From Chryseobacterium pennipullorum (GTDB lineage: Bacteria; Bacteroidota; Bacteroidia; Flavobacteriales; Weeksellaceae), in the NCBI RefSeq assembly GCF_003384725.1, contig NZ_QNVV01000002.1, positions 248,001 through 312,000 of the forward strand: a stretch of 64,000 nucleotides of DNA, given 5' to 3'. The stretch's first letter is position 1. Each line of letters opens with the position of its first letter. The notes under the pieces were generated by a model. That model was not told where the DNA came from. It was given only the letters and a program-made list of their open reading frames with translations, and made no database searches. A program made the position numbers and the translations under genes. Positions 55,758 through 64,000 of this stretch are shown piece after piece.

Positions 55758-56606
55758 TTATCTGATGAGTATTTTTCTAAAGAGAAGCTTAATAAACATT
55801 ATACTTTTGGTATCAAAAGTTAAACGTAATGTTCTTTTAATAATCAAAATGGAATAAAAAAAACGATCACCAAACTCATGTTCTTCAAAGTTTTTAACAT
55901 CCTGTAAAAATATAGAATATCTTGAAATAAGCTTTTGTGGGTTTTTCTCAAACATAGAAAAAGCCTGATGACCAATTACATCAACAACTTCAAAATCTTT
56001 ATATCTTCTTTTAAATCTTTCTATAAATTGATAATCTGCACCATCTACTCTGACTTTCTCATTATATCCACCTACTTCAAAAAAAGACTTTACGTTTACA
56101 CAAAGTCCACTATTTATAGGGGCTATTTTTTTTAAATCATAAATACCAGGCTTTACAACATCCAGGAACTTCCCCCATTTCATATAACATCTAAAGGGCG
56201 ACATTATTTTCCCGTTTTCTATTTTTAATATAGGAGCATACATCTTAATAGAAGGATTTCTTTGTAGACTCTCATGATATTTTTTTATTGTATCACTTGG
56301 AAAAGTCGTATCCTGATCCATCAGAAAAATATACTGAAGTTCTTTTCTTTCAGCAAACTCAGCTGCTTTATTATAAGCAATACTCAATCCTGAATTTTGA
56401 GTATCTGATACATATTCTATATTCCAAAAACTTGAATCCGGTTTATCCTGTCCTGTAGGACTATTATCATATACATATAAGTGAAGTTCTTTATCTTTAA
56501 AACCAAAGGCTTTAGCAGAACTTGTAATTGTTTGAAAACTTGAACTTTCTATCAATTTCTCATTATACAAAACAATTATAAATAAAATTTTGCTGATATT
56601 TTCCAT
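55758..56606 (-). CDS. Glycosyltransferase family 2
   Basis: A 282-aa GT-A enzyme: ILFIIVLYNEKLIESSSF, LYVYDNSPTGQ, NSGLSIAYNKAAEFAER, the DxD-like YIFLMDQDTTFP, and INSGLCVNVKSFFEVGGYNEKVRVDGADYQF. The pattern DQD and the GGYNE region match rhamnosyltransferases of O-antigen clusters. It follows the polymerase gene by 9 bp on the same strand. Donor sugar is unproven. Confidence 0.88.
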   Translation of the reverse strand: MENISKILFIIVLYNEKLIESSSFQTITSSAKAFGFKDKELHLYVYDNSPTGQDKPDSSFWNIEYVSDTQNSGLSIAYNKAAEFAERKELQYIFLMDQDTTFPSDTIKKYHESLQRNPSIKMYAPILKIENGKIMSPFRCYMKWGKFLDVVKPGIYDLKKIAPINSGLCVNVKSFFEVGGYNEKVRVDGADYQFIERFKRRYKDFEVVDVIGHQAFSMFEKNPQKLISRYSIFLQDVKNFEEHEFGDRFFYSILIIKRTLRLTFDTKSIMFIKLLFRKILIR

Positions 56607-56615
56607 ATCGATTAG

Positions 56616-57779
56616 TTATTTCTTGGACCAGTTATCAAACATATATTTTTCTCTTTCATAAATTATTTTCTTATCAAAAATTGATACATATGGAAAGAAA
56701 AGTACATAATACGGATTCCCCTTATTATTAGTTGTAATTAAACGTCTCGGAACTACTGAACATATATTTAAAAAGGTAAATAAAGCTATCATACTATAAG
56801 CAAATATCTTCTCTTTCTTAAATTTAGTATCATATAAAAAATCAATAAAAACACTAGTAAAAGGAATAATGAGATAATTTAAAAATCTTTCAAACCCTAC
56901 TAGTCCCAATGATAAGACTGAAAATATAATAACTGCATTGAACAACCATTTATATTCGTCATATTTTTTATTGTTATAATAGAAATACAGCGGAAAAATT
57001 AGTATTACTCTCATTATATAATTAAAAATAACACCTGCTATACTCAGTTCTATTTCATTATAATCTTCCATCTTTTTCTCCATAAGCTCCATCACTAAAA
57101 AAGGCTTTAACAAAGCAAGAAAAAACTCTTTAAAGAAAATTAGAGGAGTACATGCTAACACAATCAAGATTAAATTCTTTCTGGTAATATTAAAGATGAT
57201 AAGAAGTGGAAAAAAAAATAAAATAATAGCAGAAATATGGAAGAGAAAAGAAATTGCTGCCAATATATAATAAGCTACCCATTTTCTGTTTGTTAGATTT
57301 TTAATATTAAATAGGAAAACTCCGACAGCTAGTACTTCTCTTTCAATTTCAATTGTGAGATAAAAATAATAATGTGTTATAAACAGCAGGAATAAAACTG
57401 AAAAAGGCTTGTTTGAATATTTAATAAGATATGTTAGAATTAATCCATTGATAATAATAGCATGCACAAATTGGAAAACATAAAATTCTTTTCCAATTGA
57501 CTTTGCAGTTGCTATTAATAAGAGCCATAATGGCTGAAAGGCATAAAGATAATCTTTGTAGTACAATCCATAAGATCCTATATCTCTAAATGTAGGCATA
57601 AATCTGTAACTATCTTCATAAGAAAGAGCATCTCCGCCAACTCTATATCTAAAACCATACAAAAGCACAAATATTACATATAAACTGAACATGTAATATT
57701 TTTTACCTTTACTATTCCCTAGGATATCAAAATGAAATACAGCAAACAAAATAAAGATAGCAATTATCAAATAGATCAT
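56616..57779 (-). CDS. EpsG-type polysaccharide polymerase (Wzy-like)
   Basis: A 387-aa protein with about ten membrane helices and the EpsG motif YGFRYRVGGDALSYEDSYRF near residue 45, plus IEREVLAVGVFLFNI. EpsG proteins join repeat units outside the inner membrane. Its start overlaps the end of the flippase gene (ATGA), so the two are coupled. The DNA here is clearly lower in GC than the rest of the window, as is usual for polymerase and flippase genes. Confidence 0.85.
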   Translation of the reverse strand: MIYLIIAIFILFAVFHFDILGNSKGKKYYMFSLYVIFVLLYGFRYRVGGDALSYEDSYRFMPTFRDIGSYGLYYKDYLYAFQPLWLLLIATAKSIGKEFYVFQFVHAIIINGLILTYLIKYSNKPFSVLFLLFITHYYFYLTIEIEREVLAVGVFLFNIKNLTNRKWVAYYILAAISFLFHISAIILFFFPLLIIFNITRKNLILIVLACTPLIFFKEFFLALLKPFLVMELMEKKMEDYNEIELSIAGVIFNYIMRVILIFPLYFYYNNKKYDEYKWLFNAVIIFSVLSLGLVGFERFLNYLIIPFTSVFIDFLYDTKFKKEKIFAYSMIALFTFLNICSVVPRRLITTNNKGNPYYVLFFPYVSIFDKKIIYEREKYMFDNWSKK

Positions 57780-59242
57780 TTCATTTTATTTTTTAATAGA
57801 TAAAATAAGTGACGAGTTTCATTTTCTTTTAAAAGAAAAAGAGCGACCAAATAAGCCAAACAAGATAGAATAACTCCAGAGCCGATAAACCATAGATTTT
57901 CAAAAAAGTAAACAAAAGCACATGAAATCACAAACATAAAAAAACCCGCAATAAGTATTTTCCAAAAATTACTATCAAATAATTTTGGAATAATTTTTTT
58001 ATTTGCTGCATACCCGTACATAATAAATATGGCAATAAGCTCTGCAACAACTCCTACAACTGCTGCCCCGTTCTGTTTATAATAAGTAATAGCAAAATAA
58101 CTAAGTAATAAGCTTAATATAGCCGAAATAAACACCGCATAAGTATAAACCTTTTCTTTATTCTGAGGATACAATACTAAAAAACCAATTAAATAAGCCA
58201 GACTAACAATAACACATAATGGCGATAAAATACGCATTGTTAGAATTGATTCGGAAAATTGTTTGCCACCTATAATATTTACGATAAATTTTGCGTTTAC
58301 TAAAAAAAAGATGGTCGCTGGCAAAGATATTATAAATAAATAACTAAAGGTTTTCCTTAAAAGATTATTGTATTCCAATTTATTATTATGGTATAGCTGA
58401 GTAAGTCTTGGAAGTGCAACAACTCCAATAACAGTTAAGAAACTTATAACAAATCTAATAAGTTTATTTGCTACTGAATAGTAACCAACATAATCATCAG
58501 AAGTAAGATATCCTAATAACAAATAATCTAATTGTAAATAAATATTCACTGATAAGGTTGCAATAAATATCGTCAAAACAGGTTTAAGATGCCTTTTTAA
58601 ATCAATATTAAATTTATTTTTTTTCCTTCCTCGCTTAATTAATTTAATAAGGTAATAGAAATTTAAAAAATTAGCTCCACAGCTCACTAATACAAGACAC
58701 CAGGCATAAATATAATAGTCATCTACATTATTAATCATGAAAAAAATAAGACACATGACGAGCACTCTAACGACTAAATATCTTATAGTGATATACAGAT
58801 GATTCTCAATTCCCTGAAAATACCATTCACAACCCGTATTCGTGAGAATAATCATCCACCCCATAATAAGTAATAGTGGCTTATATTCATCAAAAAAGTT
58901 AATATTAAATATTACAAGAAATAAAACCAGATAAGAAATAGCGGTTGTAATCAGTAATATTATTAGCAGCTCTAAAGTTATCTGTGCCCTTTTTCCCTCA
59001 TCATCTTTATTTTTTGCTATTTCTCTTACTCCATACATAGGAATTCCTAAAGCGGAAAAAAGTAAAAAGTAGTTGATGATTGTATTTGCATACTCAACTT
59101 TACCTAAATAATGAGCGCCTAATATACGATTGATATATGGTGTTGTAACAAGATAAACTACAGCAGCCGAAAAAAGCCTTACTACATTAAGTATATAATT
59201 TAGTTTAAGATTATTTTTATTGTGAATTATGTATTTCATCAC
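57776..59242 (-). CDS. Polysaccharide flippase (Wzx-like, MATE/MOP superfamily)
   Basis: A 488-aa membrane protein with 12-14 helices. The N terminus LNYILNVVRLFSAAVVYLVTTPYINRILGAHYLGKVEYA is typical of Wzx, as are NTGCEWYFQGIENHLYIT and GYYSVANKLIRFVISFLTVIGVVALPRLTQLYHN. It flips lipid-linked repeat units across the inner membrane. It overlaps the tyrosine kinase gene by four bases on one side and the polymerase gene on the other. Confidence 0.92.
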   Translation of the reverse strand: MMKYIIHNKNNLKLNYILNVVRLFSAAVVYLVTTPYINRILGAHYLGKVEYANTIINYFLLFSALGIPMYGVREIAKNKDDEGKRAQITLELLIILLITTAISYLVLFLVIFNINFFDEYKPLLLIMGWMIILTNTGCEWYFQGIENHLYITIRYLVVRVLVMCLIFFMINNVDDYYIYAWCLVLVSCGANFLNFYYLIKLIKRGRKKNKFNIDLKRHLKPVLTIFIATLSVNIYLQLDYLLLGYLTSDDYVGYYSVANKLIRFVISFLTVIGVVALPRLTQLYHNNKLEYNNLLRKTFSYLFIISLPATIFFLVNAKFIVNIIGGKQFSESILTMRILSPLCVIVSLAYLIGFLVLYPQNKEKVYTYAVFISAILSLLLSYFAITYYKQNGAAVVGVVAELIAIFIMYGYAANKKIIPKLFDSNFWKILIAGFFMFVISCAFVYFFENLWFIGSGVILSCLAYLVALFLLKENETRHLFYLLKNKMK

Positions 59243-61590
59243 TTACGAAATATTTTCATCCACCATTTTTTTGCTTCTGCATTATATCCATACCCATATG
59301 TATTACCATATCCGAAATTTTGCTTATTCAAATCATTTAGTACAAAACTTGCATTTTTAATCTTACCTGTTTCCAATAAATTGTTTGCAAATAGTATATA
59401 ATCTTTTTCAGAATATTCTGATCTAGTAATATAGACAGTAGCGTCAGCAAGCTGAGAAATCAATAATGAGTCTGTAACCAACATTAAAGGAGCTGTATCT
59501 AATATAATATAATCATATTTGATATTGACTTGAGAAATAAGCTCTTCATATTTGCCATTTTCTAACAAATCGGCTGGGTTTGGTGGTATTGCACCAGAGT
59601 ATATAAAATCACAATTAATATGAAATCCGCTTGGATGAATTATTTCAGAGATATCATTAATTTCTCCATGTAGGAATTCAGTAAGTCCAAAAGCCATTTT
59701 CATACTTGGATTATATCTCTGTAGCTGAGGGTTTCTTATGTCAGAACCAATTACTAAAACTTTTTTTCCTGAAGATGCTAAAACTAAAGCTAAGTTTACT
59801 GATACAAATGTTTTACCTTCACCCTTCACAGAGGATGTTACCATTATTTTTTTGGAATTACCACTATTTCCCAGCAGATATTTAAGGTTAGTTACCAATA
59901 TTCTAAAAGCTTCAGCCATGGGCGAGAGGTTATTTGGAGTAATCAACTCCGTATCACCACGTTGCAATCTTGGAATTTCACCTACTACAGGAATATTTGA
60001 AAACTTCTCAATGTCCTTTCTGGTTATAATTTTTTTATTAAACAATTCAGAAATGTAAATATATAAGAATGGAATAATAATTCCGAAAATAAAAGCTAAT
60101 CCTACTATTATTGCTTTTTTAGGGGCAACTGGCTTTTTATCAACATAAGCTAAATCTATCACCCTCGCTTTTTCGGCTGTAATAGCCATTGTTATAGCAG
60201 CTTCTTCTCTTTTTTGTAAAAGTATTAAATATAAATTTTCCTTAATTTGCTGCTGCCTTTCTATATTTCTAAAAATCTTTTCTTGGGAAGGGATTTTACC
60301 AATCAGTGTTTGAGAACTTCCCACTTGCTCATCAACACTTTTTTTTGCTAACTGCAAGGAGGTATTATTTTTTTGTAACGATTCTAGGAGTGAGATTTTT
60401 AGTCCGGAAATCTGTTTATCCAAATCTTTTACAATAGGGTTATTAGGAGTTGCATTTTCTAAGTATTTATTTCGTTTCAAAACCATAGAATTATACTCCT
60501 GTACTGCTTTTCCTGCGCTTTCATTATCTACACCAATATTCACAGGTAAAACTTCGCCTATTTCCTTTTTGTTTAGAAAGTTTTTGAGGATATTATTAAG
60601 TTCTATTTGTGATTCCAGTTCTATTGATCTAACCTTAGCCTGTTCCTTCTGCTGAAGATTAATTTTTGCTTCTGTTGCTAAGTCAACGATATTATTACTA
60701 GTTTTATAATTAGCCTTTTGTGTTTCAACATTTCCTAATTCTTTAGAAATAATACTGATTCTCTCATCAATAAAATCTTTTGTTTTTTTAGACTCTATAT
60801 TTTTATCATTTACTGCATATAAATTATATTGCTGTACTACAGCATTAAGAAAATCTTTTGCTTTATCTCTATTTTGAAAATCTACGGACAACCCTATAAC
60901 AGTTCCATCCTTATCTAGAAGATCAACTTTTAATTCTTTTCGGAAATTTATGACTGTATTTTGAAAGTCCGAATAAGTGAAAAAAACATCACCCATTTTT
61001 AAATCCTTTGAAACTTTATATAGCGGATTTTTTCTAATAATAATGTTTGCGAAAGGCAGGCTTACCATTCGATTAAAAGATGTCGAAATATCCTGCTTCC
61101 AATTTTTTGAAGATAATATAATTTGCTGTCCCGTTACTTTAAGATATATAGGTTTAATTGAGGTTTCAGAATCTACTTCTTTTTCTTCTACAACATTTAT
61201 GATATATGGGCTCGAACTTCCATAAAGTTCTAAATCATAAAATCTTTGCTCTGTGTATATTGGTGTTTGAAATCGATGATTTCTTACAACGTCCTCTACA
61301 ATGGTTTTCGATTCAAATATTTTCAGTTCATTTTCTATGCTGTTGGTTCCCATCCCACTAAACCCGCCAAGAGATTGAAGAATTCCAAAGTCACCTGAAG
61401 CTGAGGACATTTTTTTTGCATCTTTAATCAACACAGATGTTTGAATTTTATAGACTGGTGCTGTAGACTTTATTAGATATATAGCTATAATAAACATAAA
61501 AAGGATAAAACCTAAAAAATATTTCCATTTATAAAAATATGGAGCTACTAAATCTTTTATGTTAACCTCTGTATTATAATTTTTATCCAT
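59239..61590 (-). CDS. Polysaccharide co-polymerase / tyrosine autokinase (Wzc-like)
   Basis: A 783-aa protein. Residues about 10-110 hold the first membrane helix and Wzz domain; a long coiled-coil region with ATPNNPIVKDLDKQISGLK follows; a second helix is at about 505-525. The C-terminal BY-kinase has Walker A SSVKGEGKTFVSVNLA, Walker A' VIGSDIRNPQ and Walker B YIILDTAPLML, and a Tyr-rich tail (GYGNTYGYGYNAEAKK) that should be autophosphorylated. It sets chain length and controls export. The usual neighbour, outer-membrane protein Wza, is not in the window. Confidence 0.95.
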   Translation of the reverse strand: MDKNYNTEVNIKDLVAPYFYKWKYFLGFILFMFIIAIYLIKSTAPVYKIQTSVLIKDAKKMSSASGDFGILQSLGGFSGMGTNSIENELKIFESKTIVEDVVRNHRFQTPIYTEQRFYDLELYGSSSPYIINVVEEKEVDSETSIKPIYLKVTGQQIILSSKNWKQDISTSFNRMVSLPFANIIIRKNPLYKVSKDLKMGDVFFTYSDFQNTVINFRKELKVDLLDKDGTVIGLSVDFQNRDKAKDFLNAVVQQYNLYAVNDKNIESKKTKDFIDERISIISKELGNVETQKANYKTSNNIVDLATEAKINLQQKEQAKVRSIELESQIELNNILKNFLNKKEIGEVLPVNIGVDNESAGKAVQEYNSMVLKRNKYLENATPNNPIVKDLDKQISGLKISLLESLQKNNTSLQLAKKSVDEQVGSSQTLIGKIPSQEKIFRNIERQQQIKENLYLILLQKREEAAITMAITAEKARVIDLAYVDKKPVAPKKAIIVGLAFIFGIIIPFLYIYISELFNKKIITRKDIEKFSNIPVVGEIPRLQRGDTELITPNNLSPMAEAFRILVTNLKYLLGNSGNSKKIMVTSSVKGEGKTFVSVNLALVLASSGKKVLVIGSDIRNPQLQRYNPSMKMAFGLTEFLHGEINDISEIIHPSGFHINCDFIYSGAIPPNPADLLENGKYEELISQVNIKYDYIILDTAPLMLVTDSLLISQLADATVYITRSEYSEKDYILFANNLLETGKIKNASFVLNDLNKQNFGYGNTYGYGYNAEAKKWWMKIFRK

Positions 61591-61775
61591 TTTTAAGGAT
61601 TATGTCGATGTTGAAAATTTATGATGTGTTTTGTTAAAAAACTCTGCAAATATATCCATATTTTGTTTAATTCTTATACTATTTCCTGTATTTAAATAAA
61701 AGCTAAAACATCTCTATTAACTTCTTTTAATGCTTTTCTAATTATTTTTTGTTGGAATCTAATTAATAGGATAAT

Positions 61776-62345
61776 TTATTTCTTTAAAACCGATAAAGTT
61801 TTTAACAATATCCTTATATCATTTTTTAAACTAAGTCGGTTATAATACTCCAGATTCATCTTCACTTTATCAGGAAAAAGAACCTCATCATTATATTGCA
61901 ATGGGTCTTCCTGTAAACACAATAGCTTTTCCTCGTTTCTGTATTTAATGCCCGCCTCACTGGTAAGTCCAGGCTTCAAAAGAAGAATGTTACGGTCGTC
62001 TCCCTGCAGTTGATCATAATAGCCAGGAATATCAGGTCTGGGACCTACTAAAGACATGTCTCCTTTTAAGATGTTGAATAGCTGGGGAAGTTCATCTAAT
62101 TTGCTCTTTCTCATCCAACGTCCAAAAGATGATTTGCGATGAGTCTCAATATCCAGTGTTCTGAATTTATAAATAGTAAACGGTTTAGCGTAACGGCCAA
62201 TCCGCTGTTGGGTGAATATTCCCGGGAAACCTGTATCCCAGGAAGTAAGAATGAAAAGTACAATAAATACGGGTAACAGTAGTATAACTGCAAAAAATGC
62301 GATAGTGTAGTCCATCAGCATTTTCCAAAGAGGGTATTTTTTCAA
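61776..62345 (-). CDS. Sugar transferase, small PglC-like phosphoglycosyl transferase
   Basis: A 189-aa membrane-bound enzyme: the re-entrant helix MDYTIAFFAVILLLPVFIVLF, then FTQQRIGRYAKPFTIYKFRT, LDELPQLFNILKGDMSLVGPRPD and LLKPGLTSEAGIKYRNEE. This is the monotopic PglC form, with the catalytic Asp-Glu pair in the DELPQ segment. It moves a sugar phosphate from UDP-sugar onto undecaprenyl phosphate. Beside the PglE-like and PglD-like genes, UDP-di-N-acetylbacillosamine is a likely donor (inference). A promoter lies just upstream. Confidence 0.9.
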   Translation of the reverse strand: MKKYPLWKMLMDYTIAFFAVILLLPVFIVLFILTSWDTGFPGIFTQQRIGRYAKPFTIYKFRTLDIETHRKSSFGRWMRKSKLDELPQLFNILKGDMSLVGPRPDIPGYYDQLQGDDRNILLLKPGLTSEAGIKYRNEEKLLCLQEDPLQYNDEVLFPDKVKMNLEYYNRLSLKNDIRILLKTLSVLKK

Positions 62346-62361
62346 AATATTTGTATGGATG

Positions 62362-62390
62362 CAAATATATAAAAATGTTTGGATTCACAA
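62362..62390 (-). promoter_or_regulatory. Promoter of the PglC-like gene
   Basis: On the minus strand TTG (62388-62390), an 18-base spacer and TATATTTG (62362-62369) match the Bacteroidota consensus; the leader is about 10 bases. It may start transcription of the lower part of the locus. Confidence 0.6.
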
Positions 62391-62452
62391 GCTAATTAAT
62401 GCTATAGTAAAGACAATTCCATAAAGAATTGCATTCTATGATATATAAACAA

Positions 62453-62482
62453 AAATCAGCTTTATTATAATAAAGCTGATTT
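62453..62482 (-). terminator. Terminator after the aminotransferase gene
   Basis: AAATCAGCTTTATTA-TAATAAAGCTGATTT is a perfect 30-base palindrome following the minus-strand stop codon. It separates the PglD/PglE-like genes from the PglC-like gene. Confidence 0.8.
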
Positions 62483-62485
62483 GTA

Positions 62486-63622
62486 TTATTTAGAAAAAAC
62501 GTTCTCTATACATTTGAGTATTCTCTGTTTATCCTCTTCCTTAAGATTGGAACCAGACGGTAAACATAATCCACGTTCAAATAATGTTTCTGCAATATTC
62601 TTACCATAATAGGGGGCATCAGCAAAGACCGGCTGCATATGCATGGGCTTCCAAAGCGGTCTGGACTCAATATTATCTTCCAGTAATGCCATTCTTAGAT
62701 CTTCCCGGCTCTTACCCACTACGCTTTCGTCTACAGTGATAGCAGACAGCCAGTGATTGGAATAATAATCTCCATTGGGCTCGGTAAAAACTTCTACTCC
62801 ATCAATATTTCTGAATAATTCCACATAAAAGTCGTGCATTTTCCTGCGGGCGTTGACTCTGTCTTTCAAAACCTCCATTTGTCCGCGGCCAATTCCAGCA
62901 GAAATATTACTCATCCTGTAGTTGTATCCTATGTGGGAATGTTGATAGTGAGGAGCATTATCTCTCGCCTGAGTTGATAAAAATACGGTACGCTCTTTAT
63001 CTGATTCTGAATGACAAACCAAGGCCCCACCTCCGGAAGTTGTAATTATTTTATTACCATTGAAGGAAAGAACCCCAAAACGTCCGAAAGTACCACATGC
63101 TTTTCCTTTATAATTTGAACCTAATGCTTCGGCAGCATCTTCAATCAATGGAATATTATATTTTTCTGCAATGGCAGAAATTTCCTCCATTTTGGCAGGC
63201 ATACCATAAAGATGAACAATGATAATAGCCTTAGGTTTATTTCCTTTTGAAATGCGATCTTCTATTGCTTCCTGCAAAGCTACCGGACACATATTCCATG
63301 TATCTATTTCAGAATCTACAAAAACAGGTTTTGCTCCCTGGTACGCGATAGGATTGGCAGAAGCAGAAAATGTCATAGACTGACAGATGACTTCATCACC
63401 ATATTCAACACCACATTCAATCAAAGCCAAATGCAGGGCTGCTGTTCCTGCTGATAATGCTGCTACTTTTACATCGGTCCCTAGAAAGGTTTCCAAATCC
63501 TTTTCAAACCCATCAACATTCGGGCCTAAAGGAGCTACCCAATTGGCATCAAATGCTTCATGAATATACTGTAACTCATTACCTCCCATATGAGGTGAAG
63601 AAAGCCAAATTTTATCTTGCAT
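62486..63622 (-). CDS. DegT/DnrJ/EryC1/StrS-type aminotransferase (PglE-like)
   Basis: A 378-aa PLP enzyme that would aminate a 4-keto UDP- or dTDP-sugar. N terminus IWLSSPHMGGNELQYIHEAF; PLP pocket AALSAGTAALHLAL; Asp in LIEDAAEALGS; PLP lysine in LSFNGNKIITTSGGGALV; C-terminal FERGLCLPSGSNLKEEDK. The SSPHMGGNE opening is typical of PglE/LegC-type enzymes, which make UDP-4-amino-sugars for bacillosamine or legionaminate routes. I used the ATG at 63622, where the family begins. It lies 11 bp after the acetyltransferase gene. Confidence 0.92.
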   Translation of the reverse strand: MQDKIWLSSPHMGGNELQYIHEAFDANWVAPLGPNVDGFEKDLETFLGTDVKVAALSAGTAALHLALIECGVEYGDEVICQSMTFSASANPIAYQGAKPVFVDSEIDTWNMCPVALQEAIEDRISKGNKPKAIIIVHLYGMPAKMEEISAIAEKYNIPLIEDAAEALGSNYKGKACGTFGRFGVLSFNGNKIITTSGGGALVCHSESDKERTVFLSTQARDNAPHYQHSHIGYNYRMSNISAGIGRGQMEVLKDRVNARRKMHDFYVELFRNIDGVEVFTEPNGDYYSNHWLSAITVDESVVGKSREDLRMALLEDNIESRPLWKPMHMQPVFADAPYYGKNIAETLFERGLCLPSGSNLKEEDKQRILKCIENVFSK

Positions 63623-63633
63623 TGGTATAAATT

Positions 63634-64000
63634 TTATTCGTGAAATTTTATTGGTTTCGCAGGTATTCCTACTGCAGTACATTTTGCAGGCAGGTTTTTT
63701 GCAACAACAGCTCCGGCACCTACAATTGTATATTCTCCTATTTCTAAAAGATTAATAATTTTTGCTCCAGTTCCCACATATACCCCCTCACTAATCAGAA
63801 CTTCTCCAGATATATTTACGCTTGGCATAAATGAGCAGTAGCTTTTAACCTTAGTATCATGCCCCACTGTACAGGAAAGATTAAGAATTACAAAATCTTC
63901 TATTTCAATATCTACTGTAATAATAACCCCAGCACAAATAATATTTCCTTTTCCAATATTAACATTATCGTTTCCTATAATGGCAGATGGATGAATTAGG
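63634..64000 (-). CDS. PglD-like sugar O/N-acetyltransferase, 5' end outside the window
   Basis: At least 121 residues of a left-handed beta-helix acetyltransferase; the frame stays open to the window end, so the start lies beyond base 64000. Visible hexapeptide repeats: HPSAIIGNDNVNIGKG, IEIEDFVILNLSCTVGHDTK with the probable catalytic His, SVNISGEVLISEGVYVG, and the C-terminal VGAGAVVAKNLPAKCTAVG. The GHDT motif is that of PglD/NeuD-type enzymes, which acetylate UDP-4-amino-sugars. With the PglE- and PglC-like genes it makes a bacillosamine-type module. Confidence 0.88.
   Translation of the reverse strand, partial: LIHPSAIIGNDNVNIGKGNIICAGVIITVDIEIEDFVILNLSCTVGHDTKVKSYCSFMPSVNISGEVLISEGVYVGTGAKIINLLEIGEYTIVGAGAVVAKNLPAKCTAVGIPAKPIKFHE

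Overview
This 64 kb window comes from the chromosome of a Flavobacteriia member, most likely Chryseobacterium or a close Weeksellaceae relative. The placement is inferred from gene content: PorX and a type IX secretion (T9SS) sorting domain, a fused lpxC-fabZ gene, TonB-dependent outer-membrane proteins, GG-leader 'bacteriocin-like' peptides, and promoters of the Bacteroidota type (TTTG, about 17-20 bases, then TAnnTTTG). Base composition looks low in GC throughout and lowest at about 56-62 kb. I saw no rRNA, tRNA, CRISPR array, insertion sequence or prophage.

Layout. 1-11 kb: the 3' part of a GH92 mannosidase, a PhyH-type dioxygenase with a dicarboxylate symporter, a BON lipoprotein with a BON/SH3 partner, a large outer-membrane beta-barrel protein and an S15/CocE hydrolase. 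11.0-11.64 kb: a tandem array of five units of about 110-133 bp abutting alkB. 11.6-18.9 kb: alkylation repair (alkB, ada-like), polyamine synthesis (agmatinase, arginine decarboxylase), an HAD phosphatase, a lipoprotein phosphatase, thiamine pyrophosphokinase and cobalamin adenosyltransferase. Three copies of one small two-hairpin repeat are scattered through 12.3-17.7 kb. 19-28.5 kb: a TonB receptor, a lipoprotein, a DinB protein, a WYL regulator, an ABC exporter, a baeRF protein and an LptB with an extra C-terminal domain. 28.7-31.7 kb: a TM2 protein, an unrecognised 242-aa protein, a GG-leader peptide, a decayed relative of it, hemB and a small T9SS-sorted protein. 31.8-34 kb: an ABC-2 exporter pair.

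34-42 kb is a minus-strand housekeeping cluster, in order of transcription HD phosphohydrolase, lpxD, lpxC-fabZ, lpxA, efp, a second lpxD-like gene, sucD and an outer-membrane protein. It joins lipid A synthesis to translation and the TCA cycle. 42-47 kb, plus strand: an S41 peptidase, porX, a YciI protein and xth, then rlpA on the minus strand. 47.15-48.1 kb is a 950-bp gap without a convincing gene but with strong hairpins. 48-51 kb: two secreted structural-type proteins and rimO.

51.3-64 kb is one surface-polysaccharide locus read on the minus strand: PglD-like acetyltransferase, DegT aminotransferase, PglC-like phosphoglycosyl transferase, Wzc-type tyrosine autokinase, Wzx flippase, EpsG-type polymerase, three glycosyltransferases, a second phosphoglycosyl transferase, a secreted TIM-barrel hydrolase-like protein and rfbC. 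The first three suggest a bacillosamine-type first sugar. The window ends inside the PglD-like gene, and no outer-membrane export protein (Wza) lies within it.

The best leads for something undescribed are the LptB fusion with an Imm22-like tail, the unknown protein/GG-peptide neighbourhood at 29-30.3 kb, the tandem array whose units each carry the last codons of alkB, the two-hairpin repeat whose stems change in a compensating way, and the extended RNA-like hairpin at 47.8 kb.
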